From the NCBI GenBank assembly GCA_963555705.1, contig OY743190.1, positions 17,181,491 to 17,245,490 of the forward strand: a stretch of 64,000 nt of DNA, given 5' to 3'. The DNA is from Ligustrum vulgare (taxonomy: Eukaryota > Streptophyta > Magnoliopsida > Lamiales > Oleaceae). A model generated the notes under the pieces. That model saw only the letters and a program-made list of their open reading frames with translations, did no database searches and was not told the origin of the DNA. Of this stretch, positions 1 to 8,470 are shown in pieces. The position numbers and the translations under genes are program-made. The number at the start of each line of letters is the position of its first letter. The first letter of the stretch is position 1.

Positions 1-133
1 CATCCAGAACTATGGAACCTTCATCAATATAGTTGTTAATCCCTAGGTCAAATGATGGCGCTGCAAAGTCTTCAGGATAAAATTCGCATGAGTTTTTACC
101 AATCATATTCACACTATGCTTGGACATGCTTCC
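1..133 (-). pseudogene. Host coding-like fragment, possibly Ulp1-associated gene
   Basis: The minus strand is open through all 133 bases up to the solo-LTR insertion point. The translation contains the string FAAPSFDLGI. Similar PSFDLGI strings occur in plant Ulp1-protease genes that travel with Mutator-like elements, the same general family as the DUF1985 remnant at 48-53 kb. The fragment is too short to assign firmly. Beyond the insertion, the same frame meets a stop within a few codons, so it is either an exon end or a decayed piece. The link to the DUF1985 region, which lies upstream on the same strand, is inference. Confidence 0.3.
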
Positions 134-944
134 TGATAAGTGTATTTTATACACTTATTTCTATCTTAAAAGTAGGATCTTATATGCTCATTTGAGAATA
201 TTTGCTATTGATTTTTTTATTATTTGTTTATATTTCAGAAATACTCTCAAAGTCGAGAAAACAAAGGACATGAGCAAAATTGAGTTAATTGGATGATAAA
301 AGAGCTAAAGTGTGAAAATTAAGAGTTGATGAAGTAATTAAATCAACGGGCCAATTGGAAGAAAAAATGAAGAAGATATCAAATTTGGAAGATATTAGAA
401 GTTCAGGGACTCAATTGTATCAATTGGAAGATGAGGGGACCTGCTGCACAATAAAAGATCAATGGCCAACTTAAACTAAATCAAAAGCTAAATATTCCTT
501 TAACCGTAGGCACACGCAGTTACATGGCCTGTTCTGCAGAAAATTGAAGCTAAACTTTGTAAACCGTCGCACGATCAATTTCTGGTCTATCCGGTGGACT
601 TTTTGCGTGATTTTCAACTTTCTTTTCTTCCAAGTAACCTAAGTTTTGTGCACATATATAAATACTAGACTTGGGGCACGAAATTAAGGGTTCCCAATCA
701 TCGTAATTCATGCGAACATGCTGTCCAATTGCTAGGGGATCCATGCCACGCCAAGATCAAAATTGAAAATACAATTGCAAGAAGATGAATAGGATTATAT
801 TTTCATGCCTCTTGTTATTTATTTTCTATCATGTATATAGGCTAGGTTCGTAGTATTAGAATTGTGATGAAGTTTTGACTTATTGAATCCATGTTTTAAT
901 CTATTATTTATTTCATACAATTTATGATTTTGATGCAATTAACA

Positions 945-1731
945 TGATGCGATCCCGGGAGGGGGTCACGACGAACACGTGGAATAAACGCCAGGAAAGT
1001 TCCGAATTCAGGCTGGAACTGACGGTAACACTACAACCCGAGCCTCACGACGCAAGAACCAGGGGTATATTAAACCCGAAACCCGTGACGATGAGGAAAC
1101 AAGAACCACTGAGAGGTGAACGCCACAAGGAATGTCCAGATCCTTGATAAGTTCGATTTGGTGAATGCAACAAATATCTCACAATATTTGATAAGTTCGA
1201 AGGTGTTCAATCAAGAACAATATTTGGGAGGGAAACCACTCAACACAATTTTCATTAATCAAAAGTCTCTCTTACAATCAATAGAAAAAGTGTATAAATA
1301 AACAAAATAAACCTAGCCGCTAATTGAGCTCAAAATAGAGTCCTAATGGACCTAAAATACTAAAAACGGAAAAGGAAATAAAAATCTGCGAAATCTGTCC
1401 CGATGAGCAGTTACGGCCGTAAAGATGACACTTACGACCGTAAGTGTGTTTCTGTTTAAAGTTACGGCCGTGATACTTAGACTTATGGCCGTAAATTTGA
1501 AAATCTTGGAATCCTGCGTTTTCACTCGAGAGGAGGTTACGGCCGTGACATATGTTGGTTACGGCCGTGAAAGCCCTTCTGGTCCTCAAACTTTGATCTT
1601 TCGACTCGACTTGATCCGTTCGTCTTCTCGGCTCGACTCCAACATGGAAATTGTTCATTTCCGTATGTAGAATGTTGTTGCATCACCCGTGACTTGACTT
1701 CTCCTTTGAGCTCCTATCCCGGATCACATCA
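945..1731 (-). repeat. 3' LTR of element C
   Basis: 787-bp LTR related to 12970-13740 and, inverted, to 14595-15359. It starts TGATGTGATC on the minus strand at 1731 and ends GATCGCATCA at 945, preceded by TAACA (940-944). It holds six near-palindromes of the type TTACGGCCGTRA (about 1409-1570) upstream of a TATA-like TTTATACAC around 1290. Confidence 0.85.
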
Positions 1732-1897
1732 TCCCCCCTCTCTTGACAAGGATTCGACCTCGAATCAAATTTGGGCCTACTTTTTAAACAAACACTTCAT
1801 GCTCTTGGGACCTTGATGTAGAACTGCTCCACCTGGATTGAATGGAAAATTATTGCTTCCCTGTAATAGGATCAACCAGCAGTGCTTTGTAACTTTT

Positions 1898-4800
1898 TGT
1901 AGCGCCCCGAGTTCCGTATACCCGATTCACTACGTTATTTTCTGTCTAAATTTTTCGAATAATATTTTTGCGGAAGAAATAATTGAAATTCATTTTTGGC
2001 AACGTTAAATAAACTGTAATGGCCGCTAAAATTGAAAACATTTATGAAACCATTTGAAATAGTAAATCGAACCATTAATATTGTAAAGAAATTGCCAATA
2101 TCATAATTTCTCAAATAAATGAACTTCTCTAAATTATTCGATTATTTGGAAAATACGGAAATCATTAACGTCAAACTTTCAACCGTTCAACGATTATTGC
2201 CACCATCATTCATCGCTCGCCACCGTCTCCGAAATCTGCAAAACTGTTAAAAAGTAGGGTGAGTATTTCATGGGGGAAATACTCAGTAGACTCATCGCAA
2301 ATTAATTTAATTTATAAGATGATTAAACACATAAATCCCGGCTCTTTATAAAACGGGCATTGATAGAGCTTCTTTATAAAACTGCTCTTGATAAAACTCA
2401 TATTGTGCATTACAGCACGGGACATATTTTACAAATCATAGGCTCTTTGAAAATAGCTCTTTGAAAACAGCTCTTTGAAAACCATATACTTATAAAAACA
2501 TTTTAATTATGTCAAGCATAATTTCTTTTGAAAGCATAACATAAGATAGGATTTAAATCCTCATAAACATAAATAGACACAAGAACTTTACCGAACTTAG
2601 GTGGCAAGAATTCTTATGCAGTAAAATCATAATAACAGTAAGTTTTCATCATAACATAGGATAATATCGAAATCCTCATAAACATAAGAATTTTACCGAA
2701 CTTAGGTGGCAAGAATTCTTATGTAGTAAGTCATAATAACAGTAAGATCATAATAACAGTAAGTATACCAAAACATAATTCATGAAATTCATAGGGATCA
2801 TTTCCATCATAACATAAGATAGGATCGAAATCCTCATAAACATACGCGACAGGAATTTTACCGAACTTAGGTGGTAAATCCTCATAAACATATGGAAAGA
2901 CAGGAATTTTACCGAACTTAGGTGGTAAATCCTCATAAACTTATGGAGACACAGAATTCTACCGAACTTAGGTGGTAAGAATTCTTATGCGTAGCAATGA
3001 TCCAAAACATATAAAACATTATCGTAAAAACATAGGGTATACTTACTTTTCATAAAACATACTTAATTTTCTTGAAAATTGACTTTCACAAGTCACATGA
3101 CATTCATATGAAATCATAATTTAAATCAATTAATAAGTGCGAGTCTACCTCAAATCCGACGAGTGCAAAGTTGAGCGGGAATGACTTCAATTTCTTTAAA
3201 TTCTCCGTACGCTTCGTCTTAGCCAATAAGTCACTTTAGTATATCGAATATATAGTTCAAAATGATAAATTATAATTTGAGGACTAAAATTGATGTTTTG
3301 AAAGTTGAGGGACTAAAATGAATACTTTTAAAAGTTGAGGGACTTAAATGAATATTTTCAAAAGTTGGGTCGAAGCTCAAATAAATATTATTATAGGGCT
3401 GAAATAATATATTTTGAAAATGAAAGGGCTGAAATGATCATTTTAAAACTAACAGGACTGAATTGAAACAAATTAAAACTTCAGGGACTGATTTGAAACA
3501 TTTCAAAACTTTAGGGACCAAACTGAAATTTTCGAAAGTTAAAATATAATATCAGACTTTATCTTTTCTTTACTCCTCTCTCTCTCATTCTTCGCTAATC
3601 AGGGCATTAGAGAGAGACAGGCGAAAGAGGTTCGTGAGCTGAGGAAGAGAGGGAAATCCGGTTTCTAACCGGCGATTCGCCGGCGCTAGGTGAGGCGAAG
3701 GACGGGCAAAGTGTGGGAGTTCTGATTTGGGGTTCATATGCGAGGTTGGGTGCAAAACCGTGGTTAAAAACGAAACTGGGTTCGCGATGATACTCCGGTC
3801 GGAGAAACGGCGTTCGAAGGTAAGTCTTGGGCTTGGTTTATTTCTTGGTTTTTGGTTTGATTTGAGGTTCGATTGATGGGGATTTTGAGATTGGCAGTGG
3901 AAGTGGCTCCGGTGGTTGGCGATTGTGGGCTGTGGTGGTGTTCATTTGGTGATTTAGAGTTGAGTAGTGGTGGTCGGAGGTGGTGATGTCGTCTATGGCT
4001 GTGGTGTTTGGTGATGATGAAGATGATTAAATTGATGTCTAAGTTTGATTAGAATAGGGCAGTGGTGGTGTTTGTTGGAATTTGCAGCTTGTTTCGATCG
4101 GGTTGGATCGGCAGTGATTCATTGGTGGTGGATTGATTTGATTGTGGTGATTGCTTCCGGTGGAGGTTCTGGTATTGGGGGGAAATTCTTGGTTGTGATG
4201 ATGATTGGTGATGATGAAATGTGGTGATGCAGTGACAGTGTGAATTGTGATGAAGGAGGGCTGAAGCAGATAGTGGAATTTGGCAGCTTGGTGGCCGTGA
4301 CTGTGGAGCTGAAATGGTTGCAGATTGGGATTTGAGTTGGGTTGGCTGCAGTGAAGTAATATGATTCAGGTTGTTATGGTGATTGCAAAAATTGGGGATT
4401 GAAGTATTGTTGCTTGACATTAGAGCTGCTGGTGGTGGAGGAGGACTGATGATGCTTGGTTGTCTAGCTGCAGAAAAGGAACTGCAGTTGGAATGAGGTG
4501 ATGATGCTGATGATTCATAAGTTTCGTGGTTATGGTTTGGGGCTGCAACTGATAATTGTGGTAGTGATGATGATGATGTTTATATATATTGAATTGTGGA
4601 AATCTGAAAATGGATGGGTCCGAAATTGTGGTATGTGGAGTTGGTGATAAAGGAGAAGAAAGCATTTTACCTTGCTGGAAAGAGTAGTGTAAGTGATGAT
4701 AATGATGATGCTTTGAGGTGTTCCAATTGTTCATGTGTGGAGATGCTTGTTGATTGTACACAATGAGATGGAAAGAATAATTAAGAAGGAAACAAGGTGG

Positions 4801-5186
4801 GGAACGTGAGTTGTGATGGGGAAGAATATGTATTGAGTTGGTACTATAGAATATGATAGTGTAGAATTAGGTGTAATATTTATTTGTATAAAAATGATGA
4901 TGTTTTTGTATAAAGAATTGTTGTCTTGGTGTAAAGAAGAAGACATGTGGGAAAAATTTGGATTTTAGAAAGATTTTTGAAAATAATACTTTGAATAAAT
5001 AATTAAAATAATATAATTTTAGAAATTCGAATATTAAATTTAAAATCGAACAAATTCGATATTTCTTGACTTGGCTAGACGAATCCGTCGCGGCATTAAT
5101 TTCAAAATAATAAATGAAATAGTAGCGACACAATTTTCTAAATATTAAAATAATTATTTATTGCATAAAAATTCTGGGTCGCTATA
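1898..5186 (-). repeat. 3' LTR of element A
   Basis: 3289 bp, starting TGTAGCGCCC on the plus strand and ending GGTCGCTATA. It is one base shorter than its partner (a G run near 4797). Contents on the plus strand: tandem GCTCTTTGAAAA units (about 2390-2490), a five-unit hairpin array (2566-2996), degenerate GGGACTNAA repeats (3255-3535), a CT-rich then GC-rich leader-like stretch (3560-3819) ending in a strong splice-donor consensus AAG|GTAAGT at 3819/3820, and a GGTGGTGG-rich tract (3900-4760). Open frames here are low-complexity by-products and are not called as genes. Confidence 0.95.
2566..2996. repeat. Five-unit hairpin repeat array in LTR (second copy 9139-9569)
   Basis: Five imperfect units share ACCGAACTTAGGTGG, flanked in the best units by CATAAGAATT and AATTCTTATG, which are inverted complements and would fold into a stem of about 10 bp around the core. 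Units lie near 2590, 2698, 2860, 2910 and 2960. The same array is in the other LTR of element A. No comparable array was seen in the LTR of element B. Confidence 0.8.
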
Positions 5187-5199
5187 ATCTTACCTCCTT
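5187..5199 (-). other. Polypurine tract of element A
   Basis: The minus strand reads AAGGAGGTAAGAT immediately before the 3' LTR. It overlaps the stop of a residual pol C-terminus ([10 protein letters not shown] then stop), which matches the same site in element B. Confidence 0.8.
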
Positions 5200-5727
5200 A
5201 AAATAATTTCGTCCTCGAAATTAAACTTACTTAATCTTAAAATTTCTGAATACTTAATCAGAATCTCTTCTTCTTATCATCGAAAATTCCAAAAATAATC
5301 AAAGAATTACCTGAATATCTTCTCTACGTAATATACCCAAACATATCAACATAATATCATCAACTTATCTTTCCAATATTTGTAACCCAAAATTCAGTAA
5401 ACAAATATCTCCCAAAACTAAGATTCTATACTTAAATGTCACCACATTTCCTGCAAAGTATTTCTTTCACTTGTATATACGTATGAATTCTGATTCAATA
5501 CGGTACTCATTTTACTTTCCACGTATCATCACACTATACCAAGATTATCATTATTAAAACAAAATATCAGTACCCATAATCCAAGAAAATATTCCAAATC
5601 TCCAATCAAATCTCCTTTATCGATAAAATTTAACAGCGCATTACTTCTTGTCTCCTCTTTTCATTAAAATAATCCTGCGCTTTCTTGCTGGTCACAACAT
5701 CACGCGGATTCACTCAGATCCTTTGCG
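5200..5727. other. Pol 3' remnant and unassigned AT-rich stretch in element A
   Basis: The first ~70 bases on the minus strand encode the end of a chromovirus pol protein (EEEIL.KY...FNFEDEIIL), homologous to element B at 32956-33030. From about 5270 to 5727 there is no match to B and no clear ORF; this is the start of the acquired block and upstream sequence of the first plus-strand ORF. It is AT-rich, with no feature I can name. Confidence 0.6.
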
Positions 5728-5729
5728 CT

Positions 5730-5738
5730 TTTAAATAG
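5730..5738 (+). promoter_or_regulatory. TTTAAATAG box upstream of CRP-like ORF
   Basis: GCTTTTAAATAGTT lies about 40 bases before the ATG at 5771. A near-identical box (GGCTTTAAATAGTC) precedes the LOG ORF. It could be a TATA box for separate transcripts; if the block derives from viral RNA, it could be a relic of a subgenomic promoter. Sequence alone cannot decide. Confidence 0.4.
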
Positions 5739-5770
5739 TTCATGCTGGGAAGAGGTTGAATCATCAAACA

Positions 5771-6322
5771 ATGGATATCATCCTTACAAACATTCGCAAG
5801 TATTATTCCAATCTTCCTATGAATGATCTGAAAAAGATCTATAGAATAAGGCTCGAAAGATTGAGGTTGCTGATGGCTCATGATCTTCCAGAAGATGTTC
5901 GTTGGTTGATAGAAGCAAAGGTTCGACTATCTGGTGAATTACCATCAACATTTCCTAAACACATGCCTGGTTTAGGCAAAAGCACGTTTGCAAAGAAACG
6001 AAGAGCAAAAAGACTGGGTGGTTGCTACAAATGTGCTCGTTGGAACTGTAATACTCGTTGCAAATCAGTAGGATATTCTTCTACTAATCGGGATGATAAA
6101 ATCGAATTCATAAAGGGTGGACTGAGTAAGGAGTCTTTGGATGATATTCGACTGACTCTTGAGACGCACCCAAGTGGTTATGTACAACGTGAACTTCTCT
6201 CCTTATACGCTCAGTTTAACGAGGACAAAAATCGTTATAGTCTCCAAAATATAATATCGAAAGATCCTGTTTGCCAGTCTGTTTTACAAAATGAGGCTTC
6301 TGGCAGTTCAGCAATGATATAA
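5771..6322 (+). CDS. Cysteine-rich, basic protein resembling nucleic-acid-binding proteins of flexuous plant RNA viruses
   Basis: Intact 183-aa ORF, antisense to element A. The start chosen is the ATG at 5771; the frame opens slightly earlier with no other ATG. Residues 69-81 (GKSTFAKKRRAKR) form a nuclear-localisation-like basic patch directly before a zinc-finger-like cluster: C85, C88, C93 and C97. A conserved-looking segment follows (residues 98-118), then a charged, probably helical C-terminus. The order 'small-residue turn, basic arginine patch, four-cysteine finger' matches the cysteine-rich proteins of carlaviruses and relatives (Betaflexiviridae, viral NABP family). Those proteins bind nucleic acid, and some are known as silencing suppressors or as host transcription modulators. 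At 183 aa it is longer than most of that family. There are no stops or frameshifts. Family assignment is by motif memory, not by search; a plant protein with a convergent finger is the alternative. Confidence 0.55.
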   Translation: MDIILTNIRKYYSNLPMNDLKKIYRIRLERLRLLMAHDLPEDVRWLIEAKVRLSGELPSTFPKHMPGLGKSTFAKKRRAKRLGGCYKCARWNCNTRCKSVGYSSTNRDDKIEFIKGGLSKESLDDIRLTLETHPSGYVQRELLSLYAQFNEDKNRYSLQNIISKDPVCQSVLQNEASGSSAMI

Positions 6323-6538
6323 GGTAAATCTTTTAAAATATTTTGCTGCTTTCTTTCACGCGTTTTGGAAATAAAATATATTTTCCTTTCTCGAGGTTTG
6401 ATAAAGCTGGAAATAAAATATTTAATCGCCGAAAGATGACAGCCTCGATACGATAAAAATATTCAAAAGTGGGCTGATTTTGTCAAAAGTAAATCTTTAC
6501 TTTTTCAGAATCAATCAAAAACAGTAAATTTTTCCGGC
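6323..6538 (+). other. Spacer between the two cargo ORFs
   Basis: About 216 bases with no ORF. They contain a good 3' splice-site consensus (CTTTTTCAG ending at 6508), which could pair with the GTAAGT donor in the left LTR at 3820. Otherwise the stretch is AT-rich and unremarkable. Confidence 0.4.
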
Positions 6539-6547
6539 TTTAAATAG
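6539..6547 (+). promoter_or_regulatory. TTTAAATAG box upstream of LOG ORF
   Basis: GGCTTTAAATAGTC lies about 75 bases before the LOG ATG and is followed by a CT-rich leader (tcttcttcg...tctcttct), typical of plant core promoters and 5' leaders. It is the sister of the box at 5730-5738. Confidence 0.45.
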
Positions 6548-6621
6548 TCAAACATATTTCATAGTTCAGGCATCCCAAAATCACATCTTCTTCGTAAGTT
6601 TTCTCTTCTATACTATCAAAG

Positions 6622-7275
6622 ATGGAAGCACCAAAACTTCGACAAATCAAAACTATTTGTGTATTTTGTGGATCAAAAGTAGGGAAAGGCTTCGGTTATC
6701 TAGAAGCGGCTGTAGATCTTGGAAAGAAACTGGGGGAAAAAGGTATCACTCTTGTATATGGGGGTGGTAGCAGTGGTCTAATGGGTTGTGTTTCCCAATC
6801 TGCTCTTGCAGAGAAATCAAAAGTAATCGGTGTTATACCTGTCCCTTTGGTAGATGTTGCAGGCAAAACACGAGGGCATGAAGTTCAAACCTTATCCATC
6901 CATGAACGCATAACTTGTATGCTATATGGTTCTGATGCCTTTATAGCCCTGCCCGGAGGTTTTGGTACCTTAGAAGAAATCTTTAACATTACCTCGTGGG
7001 CTCAACTAGATCTCCATACTAAGCCTATTGGGCTTCTGAATGTTAACAATTTCTTTGATGGTTTGTTAACCTTTCTTGATTATGCTGTGGAACAGGGATT
7101 CATCTCTCCATTTTCCAGAAGGCTTCTTATTTCTGCTCCTACTATTGATGAACTACTGGATAAGTTGCAGTCATATATCTCAATACAAGATCCAGCAGGA
7201 GTTAAGATAGATTGGTCGCAAGGAAGGGGAATCAAGCGAAAATGGAGTCCGGTTAATGTAAACTTAACTCTTTGA
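6622..7275 (+). CDS. LOG-like: LOG-family cytokinin riboside 5'-monophosphate phosphoribohydrolase carried by retrotransposon A
   Basis: Intact 217-aa ORF, the usual length for a plant LOG. LOG enzymes release active cytokinin bases from their riboside 5'-monophosphates in one step, in the cytosol. Visible motifs are ICVFCGSK at the N-terminus, the nucleotide-binding loop VYGGGSSGLMG (45-55), IGVIP (69-73), HER (94-96, with the conserved catalytic Arg96) and the signature PGGFGTLEE (111-119, Glu119), then WAQLDLHTKPIGLLN. The residue after the catalytic Arg, normally Lys in canonical LOGs, is Ile97, so this is a divergent subgroup and activity needs testing. Plant LOG genes normally have several introns; this one has none, which suggests capture as RNA/cDNA. 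The start context (aagATGG) is good. It lies 299 bases after the CRP-like ORF on the same strand. Confidence 0.92.
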   Translation: MEAPKLRQIKTICVFCGSKVGKGFGYLEAAVDLGKKLGEKGITLVYGGGSSGLMGCVSQSALAEKSKVIGVIPVPLVDVAGKTRGHEVQTLSIHERITCMLYGSDAFIALPGGFGTLEEIFNITSWAQLDLHTKPIGLLNVNNFFDGLLTFLDYAVEQGFISPFSRRLLISAPTIDELLDKLQSYISIQDPAGVKIDWSQGRGIKRKWSPVNVNLTL

Positions 7276-7285
7276 ATCTTAGAAT

Positions 7286-7495
7286 AGGTGGGGGTAGAGT
7301 ACGGAGTATTCTCATTCTCGAGACACCCCTCCATTTACTAGGATTTCCTTAATGTTTAAATCTTGTGTGTACCTCAAAGGTTCCAGGTGGTAGATTACGG
7401 AGTATTCTTACTCTCGAAACACACCTCTTTGAAGGTTTCTTTATTTCCTCAAAAGATCAGAGGTGGTAGGATACGGCTACTCCGGAAACACATCT
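7286..7495 (+). repeat. Three imperfect hairpin repeats downstream of LOG
   Basis: Cores at 7286-7330, 7385-7426 and 7461-7495 share AGGTGG...TACGG...CTC.(A/G)AAACAC..CT. In each, the outer AGGTG/CACCT-type ends are complementary. Copy 2 also has a perfect inner stem GAGTA/TACTC around TTCT. They lie just after the LOG stop codon, so they would be structured 3'-UTR elements of the plus-strand transcript. Confidence 0.7.
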
Positions 7496-7595
7496 CTCAT
7501 TTTGAGGATTATCCCATGCTTCTCTCGTTTGCTTTCGTGTGTTTCATGTATTTCCTTTCCAGTGTGACTCTTGTGTGTTCTCCTTATGAGAAAAT

Positions 7596-7601
7596 AATAA
7601 A
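7596..7601 (+). terminator. Candidate polyadenylation signal for the cargo transcript
   Basis: AATAAA on the plus strand, followed within 40 bases by a GT-rich stretch (tttgtgatgtaaatg). It lies 320 bases after the LOG stop, downstream of the hairpin repeats, and could end a LOG transcript. Confidence 0.4.
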
Positions 7602-7639
7602 ATCTCTGCTATCAGCTACTAAATCTCGTTTGTGATGTA

Positions 7640-8435
7640 AATGAACTTGCATGTCTAAACTTAATTCCTTTAGTAGATGCTTATCATATTATGCTCTTAA
7701 TTCCAAATGATAAAATTCTGGACAGAGTCTCCCTTGTAATTTGGACTTATTCCAAACCATAAGCATACTTCATAACTCACAATAATAAATAACTCCACAT
7801 TTGATCACAACGATCTAAAAATATTGAAAATAATTCCAACACTTCAATATCATCAAAAATATCCCATAATTCAATTCATAATTCCTCAACATAGAAATTT
7901 CAAATCATATTTTTCAATATCACAATATTACTTCCTTCCATACCTTAATTGGCTCAAAAGTTACACATACTTATAAATATATGCCATAAATCATATTCCC
8001 AAAATTTATTCACAAAGCCAAACTTCATAATAAATTTCTCTTCAACATAGAGGCATAATAAATTAACTCAACATAATATCCATTACTTAATTCTCAATAA
8101 AATCATATTATTCCCATTATGCTCAACACTCGTTTTCTTTAAAAAAAAATTCTCATAATCATACATTAAAGCATATAAGTTATGACAAAGCATAACAACA
8201 TCATTATTTTCGAAGAAATACATTCTTATTTCTCATAAATCATAAGTATTCGAAATACTCTTCATTCTTTCTCATAAATTAGTAAAATGAGTATTCGAAA
8301 TACTGAAATAACTTTAAACATCATAAACTTCTTTACCTCGGAGTTGGTGGAACGAATGATGGCAGTGGCAATCTTCATCAATAAAATTTTATAATGGAAA
8401 ATATTTCTTGAAAATTCTTTTTGAAAATTTTTCCA
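7640..8435 (-). other. Leader region of element A, no ORF
   Basis: From about 8100 to 8435 the sequence is recognisably related to the 5' leader of element B (38260-38550), including 'cccattatgctc' and 'ttacctcggagttgg', so it belongs to the original retrotransposon. From 7640 to about 8100 it is AT-rich and unassigned. No protein-coding frame is supported. Confidence 0.6.
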
Positions 8436-8467
8436 GTCTACAGAAACGCAGACTAGCTCTGATACCA
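8436..8467 (-). other. Hairpin and primer-binding site of element A (tRNA-iMet)
   Basis: The minus strand reads TGGTATCAGAGC (8467-8456), complementary to the 3' end of plant initiator Met-tRNA and three bases from the LTR. Just downstream in element sense is a short stem-loop GTCTGC/GTCTAC-type (8453-8436) that also occurs in element B at 38551-38568. Confidence 0.9.
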
Positions 8468-8470
8468 ACT

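Noticed and set aside
2748..2936. Small repetitive ORF (MRIYHLSSVKF type) in both LTRs of A
   Set aside because: It is simply the translation of the hairpin repeat units.
5756..5770. Upstream TTG as start of the CRP-like ORF
   Set aside because: Plants rarely start at TTG, and an ATG in the same frame at 5771 leaves all motifs intact.
7286..7495. Hairpin repeats as hammerhead ribozymes (CGAAAC present)
   Set aside because: The obligatory CTGANGA box and the three-stem layout are absent.
8456..8467. TGGTATCAGAGC sites as possible tRNA fragments
   Set aside because: They are retrotransposon primer-binding sites located directly beside LTR ends; no tRNA body is present.
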